Source: Thinopyrum elongatum
Lineage: Eukaryota; Streptophyta; Magnoliopsida; Poales; Poaceae
DNA: 64,000 nt
Reading direction: 5' to 3'
NCBI GenBank assembly: GCA_011799875.1
Contig: CM022300.1
Span: 108,637,201-108,701,200 of the forward strand
A model generated the notes under the pieces. It was not told the origin of the DNA, did not search any database, and saw nothing but the letters and a program-made list of their open reading frames with translations. Below, in pieces: positions 33,731 through 44,778 of this stretch (the first letter of the stretch is position 1; each line of letters starts with the position of its first letter). The position numbers and the translations under genes are program-made.

Positions 33731-35478
33731 TGTTGGGGAACGTTGTATGGAAAACAAAAAAAAATCTACGCACACACAAGATCTATCCATGGAGATGCAT
33801 AGCAACGAGAGGGGAGAGTGTGTCTACGTACCCTTTTAGACCGTAAGCGGAAGCGTTTATCAACGTAGTTGATGTAGTCGTACACCTTCACTATCCGCCC
33901 GATCAAGTACCGAACGTACGGCACCTCCGCGTTCAGCACACGTTCAGCTCGATGACGTCCTCGCCTTCTTGCTCCAGCAAGACGGGCGAAGTAGTAGATG
34001 AGTTCCGGCAGCACGACGGCCTGGGGACGTTGGTGATGCAACTATCTCCGCAGGGCTTCACCGAGCACTACAAAAATATGACCGATGACGAACTAGATGG
34101 AGAGGGGCGCCGCACACGGCTAGGGAATCGTGGTGTGTGTTGCCCCTCTCCCTCCTCTCATATATATAAGTGGAGGGGGAGCTGAGGCAACCCCTAGGGC
34201 ACCCCAAGTGGCCGGTGGCTGCCCTAGGGTGCCTGCCCTGGCCGAATCCCCCTTCGATATTTGTGCATGGAGGGGATGAAAAGGGGGGTTGGCTGCCATT
34301 GGGGCGCCTCCCCCTTCCTTCCCTCCCTCTTTGGTGCGTGGGCAAGGGGTGGAGGGGCGCACCAACCCCCTTGTGGGCTGGTGTGCTTCCCCCCTTTAGC
34401 CCATAAGGCCCACCGCTTGCCGGTGGCCTCCCGGAACCCCTTCAAGCACCCCGATAAAATATCCGCTACTTCCGAAACCTTTTCGGTGACCAAATACTAT
34501 CATCCTATATATCAATCTTTACCTCCGGACCATTTCGGACCTCCTCATCATGTCCGTGATCTCATCCGGGAATCCGAACAACATTCGATCATCAACTCAC
34601 ATAACTCATACAATACTATATCGTCAACGAACGTTAAGTGTGCGGACCCTACGGGTTCGAGAATGATGTAGACATGACCGAGACACCTCTCTGGTCAATA
34701 ACCAGTAGCGGAAACTGGATGCCCATATTGGTTCCTACATATTCTACGAAGATCTTTATCGGTCGAACCTTATGACAACATACGTAATTCCCTTTGTCTG
34801 TTAGTATGTTACTTGCCTGAGATTCGATCGTTGGTATCTCTATACCTAGTTCAATCTTGTTACTGGCAAGTCTCTTTACTCGTTCCATAATACATCATCT
34901 CGTAACTAACTCCTTAGTCACTTTGCTTGCAAGCTTCTTATGATGTGTATTACCGAGAGGGCCCAGAGATACCTCTCCGATACACGGAGTGACAAATCCC
35001 AATCTCGATCCATGCCAATTCAACAGACACCCTCGGAGATACCTGTAGAGCATCTTTATAATCACCCAGTTATGTTGTGACGTTTGATAGCACACAAGGC
35101 ATTCCTCCGGTATCTGGGAGTTGCATGATCTCACGGCTGAAGGAACATGTATTTGACATTTAAGAAAGCAGTAGCAATAAACTGAACGATCATATGCTAA
35201 GCTAACGGATGGGTCTTGTCCATCACATCATTCTCCTAATGATGTGATCCCATTATCAAATGAAAACTCATGTCTATGGTTAGGAAACCTTAACCATCTT
35301 TTGATCAACGAGCTAGTCTAGTAGAGGCTCACTAGGGACACAGTATTTGTTTATGTATCGACACATGTATTTAAGTTTCCGGTCAATACAATTCTAGCAT
35401 GAATAATAAACCTTTATCATGATTAAGGAAATACAATAATAACCATTTTATTATTGCCTCTAGGGCATAGTTCCATCA
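33731..35478 (-). repeat. Angela-like 5' LTR
   Basis: 1,748 bp, uninterrupted. It contains the empty target site of S1 at about 34865. A TCTCATATATATAAG stretch on the plus strand near 34158 also occurs in the 3' LTR near 12617. Confidence 0.93.
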
Positions 35479-35801
35479 GCAGGGGCGCCCACGGGCACGG
35501 GCACAAGCGCTGGCGCTGGCATGTACATGAGCTCGCGCGGGTCCGCGGAGACCTCGCTGACGCCCGCGGCTTCCAGCTCTGTGATAGTGCTCGGCGACCA
35601 GCCTGTCAATGCTATGGGGATGGTCACTGGCGCGGGTGCGGGGATGGGAGCTGGGACGGGCGCGGGGGCAGCAACCGCCGCGGCCAGCTCGTTCAGGGCC
35701 ATGTCCATGAGGCCCCATTCCTCCTTATTTTCTATCTCCTCCGGCTCGGAGTCGACTTCACCAAACTGGAAGACTAGTGGCAGATGATCCTTCTGCGCCA
35801 T
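35479..35801 (-). pseudogene. 5' part of a Pro/Ala-rich captured ORF split by the Angela-like element
   Basis: Starts MAQKDHLPLVFQFGEVDSEP at 35801. An acidic segment (EEIENKEEWGLMDMALNEL) follows, then repeats of PAPVPAPIPAPAP. The frame runs into the GCAGG target duplication and continues in frame at 12182. The ORF is GC-rich and belongs to C1. No family recognised. Confidence 0.55.
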
Positions 35802-36144
35802 GGCGTTGGTGGAGGTCTGCGGGAGGGGAATGGGAGGCGAACAGTAAGGCCGCCCGTATTAAACAGCGGCTCGGGCGCCATTAATGGAGAGGATGCGAGC
35901 AATGCGGGCGGCCATGGAAGTCAAAGGGCTCGCTTCCCGGTGAGCCTGCACATTGGAGGACAGCTTGCACGCCTCTCGGTCAGCCTGCATAGCGGACTGC
36001 GCTCGCACGCCTCCCGTTCAGTAAAATAGCTGTCCGCACGGCACCTCCTAGCCATTAAAAGTGTGACGCGTGGCGTCACGTGAATGGTTAACAGAACGCA
36101 CACGATTTAAATTATAGAAACGTTTGAGATGTTAAAGTGGCAGC

Positions 36145-38090
36145 TATTTGTTTCAAAATGCCTTTGTTGGCTGTTATTCGAGTGCGCCTTCTCTCAAAAT
36201 GGACACGAAAAATACCACAGCATGTCGGGTGCCATTCCATGATAGCATGCCAAGTTTCATGAATTCCAGACGAGTTTTTGATTTACTAGAATTTAAAAAC
36301 AAAGTATCTCAACGTTTTGCCGACAATCAACAGGGCCCTGGTGTTTGAAATTCATTCCCATTTCTTGCATGGGACCTAAGCATGCACCCAAGGACACACT
36401 TGATAGGTCAACCCATTTTTCTGCACTGGAGCATGTGCATGTAGTTCATATTTGAATTATGCACATAAAATGCCTAGAAAACTCAGTTAATGTATATATA
36501 TATATGTCCAAACGAACCCCGAAATTTCAAATTTTAACACGACACTCCTGTTGCTCTATGTTGCCACTCGGAAACAAAAATTGAAAACAGGAAGAGGCAA
36601 CGAATATCGTTTCATCCACCAAGGAGACACATTATCTACCGGAACCATAAGGCTTGTTGTCAGAAGCTCTGGTATATGAGAAGCTTATACCCAAACCATC
36701 CCCAAATGGGACAAATTTTTTACCACAACATGTTGATGCCGTTCCATGATAGCATGCCAAGTTTCATGAATTTCAGACGAGTTTTGGATTTACTAGAATT
36801 TAAAAACCATGTATCTCAATGTATGTAGCCGAGCGACGGTGGCAAGGTGTTTGACATTCATTCCCATTTCTTGCATGGGACATAAGCATGCAACCAAGGA
36901 CACAGATTTGATTTTTTCAACCAATTTATATGCACTGGAGCATGTGCATGTAGTTCAAATTTGAATTATGCACATAAATGCATAGAAAACTCAGTTAATG
37001 TATAAAAATGTCCAACTGAACCCCGAAAAATTCCAAAATTTAACACAACAGTCCTGTTGTTCTATGTTGACACTAGAAAAAAAAATTAAATCAAGAAGAG
37101 GCAACGGATATCGTTTCGTCCAGAAAGGTGAAACGTTCCCTACCGTAACCATGAGGCTTTGTTGTGAGAAGCTCTGGTTTGTGAGAAGCTCTGGTTTGTG
37201 AGAAGCTTATACCCCAACCTGCCCCAAATGGGACAATATTTTTACCACGGCATGTTGATTCTGTTCCATGATAGCATGTCAAGTTTCATAAATTTCAGAC
37301 GCGTTTTGGATTTTCTAGAATTTAATAACCATGTATCTCAATGTTAGCGGCCGAGCGACGGTGGCAAGGTGTTTGACATTCATTCCCATTTCTTGCATGG
37401 GACCTAAGCATGCAATCAAGGACACACATTTGAATTTTGAACCCATTTATATGCACTGGAGCATGTGCATGTAGTTCAATTTTGAATTATGCACATAAAA
37501 GCATAGAAAACTTAGTTAATGTATAAAAATGTACAAGCGAACCTCAAAAAATCCCAAAAATTGACACAACACTCCCGTTGTTCTATGTTGACACTAGAAA
37601 AAATTTGAGAGCAAGAAGAGGCAACATATATTGTTTTGTCCACAAAGGTGGCACGTTCCCTACCGAAACCATCACGCTTGTTGTGAGAAGCTCTGGTTTG
37701 TGAGAAGCTTATACCCAAATCTGCCCCAAATGGGACAATATTTTACCACGGCATGTTGATGCCGTTCCATGATATCATGTCAAGTTTCATGAATTTCAGA
37801 CGTGTTTTCGATTTACTAGAATTTTAAAACCATGTATCTCAATGTTAGCGGCCGAGCGACAATGTCAAGGTGTTTGACATTCATTCTCATTTCTTGCATG
37901 TGACCTAAGCATGCAACCAAGGACACACATTTGATTTTTCAACCCATTTTTATGCACTGGAGCATGTGCATGTAGTTCAAATTTGAATTATGCACATAAA
38001 TGCCTAGAAAACCAAGTTAATGTATAAAAATGTCCATACAAACCCTGAATAATTCCAATTTTTTTACGACACACCTATAGTTGCATGTTC
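36145..38090. repeat. Roughly 510-bp tandem repeat, four copies, in C1
   Basis: Anchor gatagcatg(c/t)caagtttcat occurs at 36241, 36748, 37270 and 37771 (steps 507, 522, 501). Other shared blocks are ctgcactggagcatgtgcat, tgaattatgcacataaa, a purine-rich aagaagaggcaac block and gagaagcttatacccaaa. AT-rich, non-coding; short ORFs in it are artefacts. Confidence 0.85.
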
Positions 38091-38354
38091 ACTGCAGATA
38101 AAAGTTCTAGCAATTCAAACACCCTCCTTTGCCGCTGTGACCCCATTATGTAATTCAAATCAAGTAGATCGCACACAGTTTAATATCACCAACCGTCTGA
38201 GATGCAGTACAAAATATCTTGGAGCACCGTCGGAGTATAGTACGCATATGGCTTACGCGAGAAGGTGCGTCGGCTATAGTCCATAGCCGGCATGTCAAGC
38301 ACACTAGCTCGCTCCCCAAATATCATTTCACTGTTCAATCATCGCCGGTGAAAG

Positions 38355-38970
38355 ATGGGGACGTGGACCCGCGTCGTGAGGGCAACTTCGGTGGCCCACT
38401 CCGGCGAAAGCGCGGCTGCAGCCACCATGCACATGCTAATAGGCTGCGTGAGCGCGGCTACAATCTGCGACCGGGCAGCAAAGGCAGCCCAAACGGCCAC
38501 TGTTGCTTCTCAGGTGGCGGCAGCAACATCTGCCTCGGGGATTGCAACTAGCGAGAGCGGCAGAACAGCTGTCCGTTCCGCAGTGGCGGCCTTAGCCCTG
38601 ATGGAGGCCGCCCATGACCATGTCGAGGCCGCCCACGCCCAGCTCCTGGCGGTCACCGCACAAATCGAATGAAGCTTCTCCGACAATGGTCGGCAACCCA
38701 CGGCCGAAGAGTTGGCAATCGCCGAGAGCGTTCGAGCAGCCGCCCGTTCCTCCACGGCATACCTTGCCACGACGAAGCCCGTCCAAGCCCAGATCGCGCC
38801 CGCCCATGCCCAGCTCGTGGTGGCCTTTTCCAAAGAGATGGTGGACACGGATGACGAGATGCTTGCCGAGTATGGTGCAATGGATGCCATGGAGCCCTTC
38901 CCCAGGAGATCATCGGGCACGAGCTGGACATGGAGGAGGCGGCGGAGATCAATGAGCACCAGCCGGAGTA
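38355..38970 (+). pseudogene. Ala-rich captured ORF in C1, one stop and one frameshift
   Basis: ATG 38355 opens a frame of 105 codons to TGA 38670-38672. The same frame continues past the stop with SFSDNGRQPTAEELAIAES and SKEMVDTDDEMLAEYGAMDA. A 1-nt shift near 38900 then gives a better C-terminus, PQEIIGHELDMEEAAEINEH, ending at TAG 38968-38970. The protein is Ala-rich and helical, with internal repeats (EAAHDHVEAAHAQLL). No family recognised. Confidence 0.5.
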
Positions 38971-39515
38971 GTACTCTTTGTTTTGTTTAATTAAGAGTGT
39001 CGGTCTTTAATTTGTTAGAGTAATGTTAAGGTCAGCTAGCTCTGTTTAATTGCTGAACTTGCTCGATTAAGAAGTGTGGGTGTGCTGTAGTCTCCTTTGT
39101 GTACCCAAATTATGCAATGACGTGGATGACCACTGTAACCAGGGAAATTGGGACCAAAATTTGCATGTTCAAACTCATCACACACGGGGTAAGCTATATG
39201 AATCGTTTGTGATGTTCACATATCGTACACAGTGCTGAATAAGGGACCGTGTCCGATGACACTTTGCGCGCCAGTTTTTTCGCTGGACCGATCCAAATTT
39301 TTGGCTTCCGCGGAAATATCTACCTCCCCGCCCCCTCCCCCTTACCAAAAGCCACATTTCCCCTGTTTCCGCCTTCCTTTCCAAGTTGAAACCTTCACTC
39401 CTTGCTTGCAGTGCCGCCTTCTCGCCGGCAACCCTCCTTCACGCTGCTCCGCCTCATCGATCCAGGCAGGTAATCCACACCCGACCCCGATCCTCCTCCT
39501 CCTTCCACACCCCAC

Positions 39516-40013
39516 ATGCCCCGACCACTGGCGCGACACGTTCCACCCAAATCACCGATCCCTCCCCCAAATAAGTGCCGCCCTAAGCCATGGTGCACAC
39601 AGTATAGCCAGGAGCTCAAGGAGCATTTGGCAGCGGAGAAGCAAATCGCGGCCGCACGCGCGGATGAGGTCGCGATGGCTACCATTCGTGCTGACCCCCA
39701 GATCTTGGAGGAGCACCTCGCCATCGAGGCCACCGTCGACGCCTCGCGTGCTGACGCTGTGACGCGGTTGGCTGCTTTAAACGACAGTTCATGGTGCTTT
39801 CTCGAGGCCACCGTCGGTGCCTTCGTCAAAGACTACGAGGTGTTTTCTCAGTGTGCCCGAGCTTATCTCAACTCAAGAGCTAGCAGCAGGTTGGTGCCCG
39901 GAGCGGCTTAGGCAACTCACCACTATGATGAGGGCACCCACGATGTGGAGGCCTCGCCCTCTTCCATGTCCAAGCAGCCAATCATCATCGATATCTCCGA
40001 CGATGAGGAGTAG
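39516..40013 (+). pseudogene. Ala-rich captured ORF in C1 with acidic IIIDISDDEE tail
   Basis: A frame of 165 codons from MPRPLARHVPPKSPIPPP is broken only by TAG 39909-39911. The middle is helical and Ala-rich (EHLAAEKQIAAARADEVAMA, EEHLAIEATVDASRADAVTR). After the stop the frame continues THHYDEGTHDVEASPSS to the tail KQPIIIDISDDEE and TAG 40011-40013. A hydrophobic triplet followed by acidic residues is the form of a SUMO-interacting motif. An upstream GC-rich leader with a possible donor (GCAG|GTAATC near 39469) may belong to it. Confidence 0.55.
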
Positions 40014-40169
40014 CTTGTCTTATTAGCTCACTATAGGGACTTATATTCAGTTTGCTAGATACGCCGGTTAAGCATGCTCGGTTTACCCATTGCATGTGCT
40101 GCTCCTGCCTTTCCTTAACAAATTCTAGTGAATTGTCCTATCTACTTTTACCATGCAATCTGTTGCTCT

Positions 40170-40900
40170 AGTGTATATGTTCTATATGTCATGCAATGTG
40201 GTGCTCACTTATTAACTGTTTGGTTAATTAGTTGTCGTGTTCAGTTAACTGTTTGGTTCAATTCTACAAATGTGTTGTTCAATTCTTCAGGGTACAATTT
40301 TGTATTGTCTTCCATGTGAGAAATAAATCGAATTTATCTGTACAAAATACATGAGAAACAAATACAACTGCTATATTTCCAAGTTGTCAAGCATGCTTGG
40401 TTTGGTTAACTGTCTGATCTTCTAGTATGTTATATATTGTGCAATGTGGTGCTCAGTTAGCGTTTGGTTCATTTGTTGTGGTGTTTAGTTAACTGTTTGG
40501 TTCAATTCTGCAATGCAATGTTCAATTGTTGTGGGTGCATTTTGTTATTGTATACCATGTGAGAAATAAATCAAATTTGGCTGTACTAAATACATGAGAA
40601 ACAAATACAATTGCTATATTTCCAAGTTGTTCAGCATGCTTGGTTTGGTTAACTGTCTAATCTTCTATTAGGAGTATGTTATATTGTGCAATGTGATGCT
40701 CAGTTAATGTTTGGTTAATTTGTGGTGGTGTTTAGTTAACTGCTTGGTTCAATTTTGCAATGCGATGTCCAATTGTCGTTGGTAGAATTTTGTATTGTTG
40801 TGCATGTGAGGAATAAATCGAATTTGGCTGCACTTAATACATGAGAAACATATACAATTGCTATATTTCCTAGTTCTTAATCATGCTTGGTTTGGATAAA
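40170..40900. repeat. Roughly 245-bp tandem repeat, three copies, in C1
   Basis: Anchor ctatattt(cc) at 40371, 40614 and 40861 (steps 243 and 247). The unit contains tttggttaactgt, gaaataaatcgaattt and acatgagaaacaaatacaa. AT-rich and non-coding; possibly an expanded intron of a captured gene. Confidence 0.85.
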
Positions 40901-40989
40901 TGTTTTTTTCATGTGGCTCGAATTAATCTGATGAATCTGCAATGTGCTTATTTTTCATCAACATATTTTACTGATAGCATGCGAACCCT

Positions 40990-42590
40990 TGATACATCTC
41001 CAACGTATCTATAATTTTTGATTGTTCCATGCTGTTATATTATCATTCTTGGATGTTTTACAATTATTTTATAGCAACTTTATATCATTTTTTGGGACTA
41101 ACCTATTGACATAGTGCCCAGTGTCAGTTGCTGTTTTTTGCTTGTTTTTTACTTCGCAGGAAATTGATACCAAACGGAGTCCAAACGCAGCAAAACTTTT
41201 TGGTGATTTTTCTGGACCAAAAGACACAAGTTGGGCCAAGAAAGTACCTGAGGGGGGCTCCGAGGGGAGCACAACCCACCAGGGCGCGCCTGGGGGCCCA
41301 TGCGCGCCCAGGTGGGTTGTGCCCACCTCGGCCGCCTCCCGCACCGCCTCTTTGCTCTATAAATACCCCAATATTCCAGAAACACTAGGGGAGTCGACGA
41401 AAATCAATTCCAGCCGCCGCAAGTTCCAGAAACCACAGATCCAATCTAGACACCATCACGGAGGGGTTCATCATCCTCATTGGTGCCTCTCCGATGATGC
41501 ATGAGTAGTTCATTGTAGACCTACGGGTCCGTAGTTAGTAGCTAAATGGCTTCCTCTCTCTCTTTTCATTCTCAATACAATGGTCTCTTGAAGATCTATT
41601 TGATGTAATTCTTTTTGCGGTGTGTTTGTTGGGATCCGATGAACTTTGAGTTTATGATCAGATCTATGTTTTTATCCATGAAAGTTATTTGAGTCTTTTG
41701 ATCTCTTATATGCATGATTACTTATAGCCTTGTATTTCTTCTTCGAATCTTTGGTTTAGTTAGGCCAACTAGATCGATTTTTCTTGCCATGGGAAGAGGT
41801 GCTTTGTGATGGGTTCGATCTTACGGTGCTCGATCCCAGTGACAGAAGGGGAACTAGCACGTATGTATCATTGCTAATAAGGATAACAAGATGGGGTCTA
41901 TTTCTACATAAATAGATCTTGTCTACATCATGTCATCATTCTTATTGCATTACTCCGTTTCTCCATGAACTTAATACACTAGATGCATGCTGGATAGCGG
42001 TTGATGTGTGGAGTAATAGTAGTAGATGCAGGCAGGAGTCGGTCTACTAATCTTGGACGTGATGCCTATATAATGATCATTGCCTGGATATCATCATAAT
42101 TATTTGAAGTTCTATCAATTGCCCAATAGTAATTTGTTTACCCACCGTATGCTATTTTTCTCGAGAGAAGCCACTAGTGAAACCTACGGCCCCCGGGTCT
42201 ATTTTCTCATCATATATTTTTAGATCTATTTTGCTATTTGCCTTTTTATTTATTTGCCACTTTTATTTTCAGATCTATATTTCTAAAAATCCAAAAATAT
42301 TTTGCTGAACTTTATTTTATTCGCGATCTATTTATCCAATCTACTACAATATATCTCCCGTCAATTTGCCAATTTCTGGCGCCGGTACCCGAAAGGGATT
42401 GACAACCCCTTTAACACGTCGGGTTGCAAGTATTTGTTCTTTGTGTGCAGGTGCTGTTTACGTAGTGTTGCTTGGTTCTTCTACTGGTTCGATAACCTTG
42501 GTCTCATCACTGAGGGAAATACCTACCGTTGATGTGCTGCATCATCCCTTCCTCTTTGGGGAAATACCGACGTAGTTCAAGCAAACATCA
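40990..42590 (+). repeat. Athila-like 5' LTR
   Basis: 1,601 bp from TGATACATCTCC to AAACATCA, with TATAAATA at 41358-41365. Confidence 0.93.
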
Positions 42591-42601
42591 AAAGGAATTT
42601 C

Positions 42602-42619
42602 TGGCGCCGTTGCCGGGGA
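42602..42619 (+). other. Primer binding site (tRNA-Asp)
   Basis: TGGCGCCGTTGCCGGGGA is an 18-nt full complement of the 3' end of plant tRNA-Asp, as in Athila-type Gypsy elements. It starts 11 bases after the LTR. Confidence 0.92.
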
Positions 42620-42783
42620 GGCATCATCAACATCTACCAGGTTCTTAATCACAAATCTCATCTCCTTGCAATTTACATTATTTGCCATTTGCCTCTCATT
42701 TTCCTCTCCCCCACTTCACAAAAATTTGCCGTTTTATTCGCCCTCTTTTTTGTTTGCCGTTTTCTCGCCAGATCTGTTTTTGA

Positions 42784-44778
42784 GTGCAATCTTGTTGCGT
42801 AGTCATGATGACTCAAGAGAACACCAAGTTGTGTGATTTCTCTAACACCAACAACAATGATTTTATTAGCACTCCGATTGCTCCTCGCGCCACTAGTGCG
42901 GATTCTTGTGATATTAATGCCGCTTTGTTGAATCTTGTTATGAAAGATCAATTTTCCGGTACTCCTAGTGAGGATGTCGCGTCCCATCTTAACACATTCG
43001 TGGAATTATGCGATATGCAAAAGAAAAAAGATGTGGACAATGATATTGTGAAGTTGAAATTATTCCCGTTTTCTTTGCGAGATCGTGCAAAAATTTGGTT
43101 TTCTTCTTTGCCTCGCAATAGTATCGATTCTTGGGATAAGTGCAAAGATGCTTTTATTACTAAGTATTTTCCGCCCGCGAAAATTATTTCCCTTAGGATG
43201 CAAATCATGAATTTTAAGCAACTTGAGCATGAACATGTTGCGCAATCTTGGGAAAGAATGAAATTGATGCTAAGAAATTGTCCTACTCATGGTTTAAATC
43301 TTTGGATGATCATACAAATTTTTTATGCGGGATTGAATTTTGTTTCTAGAAATCTTTTAGACTCCGCCGCGGGTGGTACTTTTATGGAAATTACTTTGGG
43401 TGAAGCTACTAAATTTCTAGACAATATTATGGCAAATTATTCACAATGGCATACCGAAAGAGCTCCTACTAGTAAAAAAGTTAATTCGGTTGAAGAAATT
43501 TCTTCTTTGAGTGAAAAAGTTGATGCTCTTATGAAATTGGTTGCTAATAAAAGTGCTCCTATTGATTTTAATGATGTGCCTTTGTCTACCTTGATTGAGA
43601 AAAATAGTGATGCCGTAGATGTGCATTTTTTCTCTCGAAACAATTTCAATAACAATGCTTATAGAGGTAATTTTAATCCTAGGCCTTTTCCTAGTAATTC
43701 CTCTAATAATTATGGTAATTCTTATGGTAATCCTTCTTATAATAATAATAGGAACACCTCTGATGTTGAGAATAATATTAAAGAATTTATCAATACTCAA
43801 AAGGTTTTTAATGCTACGATAGAAGAAAAGCTGAATAAGATTGATGATATGTCTAGGAGTATTGATAGAATTTCTCATGATGTAGAAAATCTCAAGATGA
43901 AAATTTTTGTGCCTAAGGTTGAGGAATCAATTAAAGCTTTACATGTTTCTATGGATGAAAGTAAGAAAAGAACCGCTATGCTTAGAGCTAAAAGAGAATT
44001 TCTAGAAAAAGCGTTTTCTAGTGATTGCTTTCATAAAAGTGATGAAGATCTTAAAATGGTTGGTGTTTCTTCTATTGATTCCTTGTTTAGTAAAATTAAG
44101 ATTGATAATAAAGGGACTAGAGAAGAGTCAACTTTAGCTAGAAGGTGTCCCGATAATTTGGAGGGTGAAAATCTTGTTGACAAAATTGATAAAAGTGGGT
44201 TTGGAGAGGTCAAAACTTTAACTAGTGATGTGCCCACTCTTTTGGATTACAAAGACTTTAATTATGATAATTGCACTTTGATTTATTGTATTTCTTTGTT
44301 GCAATCCATGATAAATTCACCCCATGCCTATGAACAAAATAAAGCTTTTACTAAACATATTATTGATGCTATGATGAAAGCTCTAGAAGAAAAGTTGGAA
44401 TTAGAGGTCTCAATTCCTAGAAAATTACATGATGAATGGGAACCTACTATCAAAGTCAAGATTAAAAATTATGAATGTTTTGCTTTATGCGACTTGGGTG
44501 CTAGTGTTTCTACAATTCCGAAATCTTTATGTGATGTGCTTGGTCTTACCAATATTGAAGAATGTTCTTTAAATTTGCACTTGGCGGATTCTACTATTAA
44601 AAAGCCTATGGGAAGAATTAATGATGTTCTTATTCTTGCAAATAGGAATTATGTGCCCATAGATTTTATTGTTCTTGATATTGATTGCAATCCGTCTTGT
44701 CCAATTATTCTTGGTAGACCATTTTTACCTACTATTGGTGTTGTGATTGATATGAAAGAAGGCAATATTAAATTTTAA
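42784..44778 (+). CDS. gag: Athila-like Gag-protease
   Basis: An intact 664-codon ORF. Residues about 50-230 form a retrotransposon Gag domain (LKLFPFSLRDRAKIWFSSLP, WDKCKDAFITKYFPP, QSWERMKLMLRNCPTHGL). An Asn-rich segment follows (NYGNSYGNPSYNNNRN), then a long helical linker. The C-terminal retropepsin-like domain has CFALCDLGASVSTIP, with Asp in a DLGA variant of the active-site DTGA, and CPIILGRPFLPTIGVVID. The frame ends at TAA right after GNIKF, with no pol. No zinc knuckle was seen. The protein would form particles and process itself; the integrity of the ORF suggests recent activity. Confidence 0.9.
   Translation: MQSCCVVMMTQENTKLCDFSNTNNNDFISTPIAPRATSADSCDINAALLNLVMKDQFSGTPSEDVASHLNTFVELCDMQKKKDVDNDIVKLKLFPFSLRDRAKIWFSSLPRNSIDSWDKCKDAFITKYFPPAKIISLRMQIMNFKQLEHEHVAQSWERMKLMLRNCPTHGLNLWMIIQIFYAGLNFVSRNLLDSAAGGTFMEITLGEATKFLDNIMANYSQWHTERAPTSKKVNSVEEISSLSEKVDALMKLVANKSAPIDFNDVPLSTLIEKNSDAVDVHFFSRNNFNNNAYRGNFNPRPFPSNSSNNYGNSYGNPSYNNNRNTSDVENNIKEFINTQKVFNATIEEKLNKIDDMSRSIDRISHDVENLKMKIFVPKVEESIKALHVSMDESKKRTAMLRAKREFLEKAFSSDCFHKSDEDLKMVGVSSIDSLFSKIKIDNKGTREESTLARRCPDNLEGENLVDKIDKSGFGEVKTLTSDVPTLLDYKDFNYDNCTLIYCISLLQSMINSPHAYEQNKAFTKHIIDAMMKALEEKLELEVSIPRKLHDEWEPTIKVKIKNYECFALCDLGASVSTIPKSLCDVLGLTNIEECSLNLHLADSTIKKPMGRINDVLILANRNYVPIDFIVLDIDCNPSCPIILGRPFLPTIGVVIDMKEGNIKF

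Larger units (their letters stand above)
12188..35478 (-). mobile_element. Angela/BARE-like Copia retrotransposon, defective, with nested S1
   Basis: The 5' LTR is at 35478-33731 and the 3' LTR at 28645-12188 (the latter split by S1). A 5-bp duplication GCAGG lies at 12183-12187 and 35479-35483. The LTR starts TGATGGAAACATGCCC then TAGAGGCAATAATAAA, close to the BARE-1/WIS/Angela LTR start, and ends GTTCCCCAACA. The internal region (28646-33730, about 5.1 kb) has Gag, protease, integrase and reverse transcriptase pieces in Copia order, all with stops, and lacks the RNase H core. The two LTRs differ by roughly 5% in the first 300 bp compared by eye. Confidence 0.9.

Noticed and set aside
36145..38090. 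Centromeric satellite
   Set aside because: Only four units, enclosed within a CACTA-like element, and no similarity to a centromeric repeat that I recognise.
41069..41504. Pro/Gly-rich ORFs, repeated at 47361-47845
   Set aside because: Lie in the Athila-like LTR around its GC-rich palindromic stretch; no protein similarity recognised.
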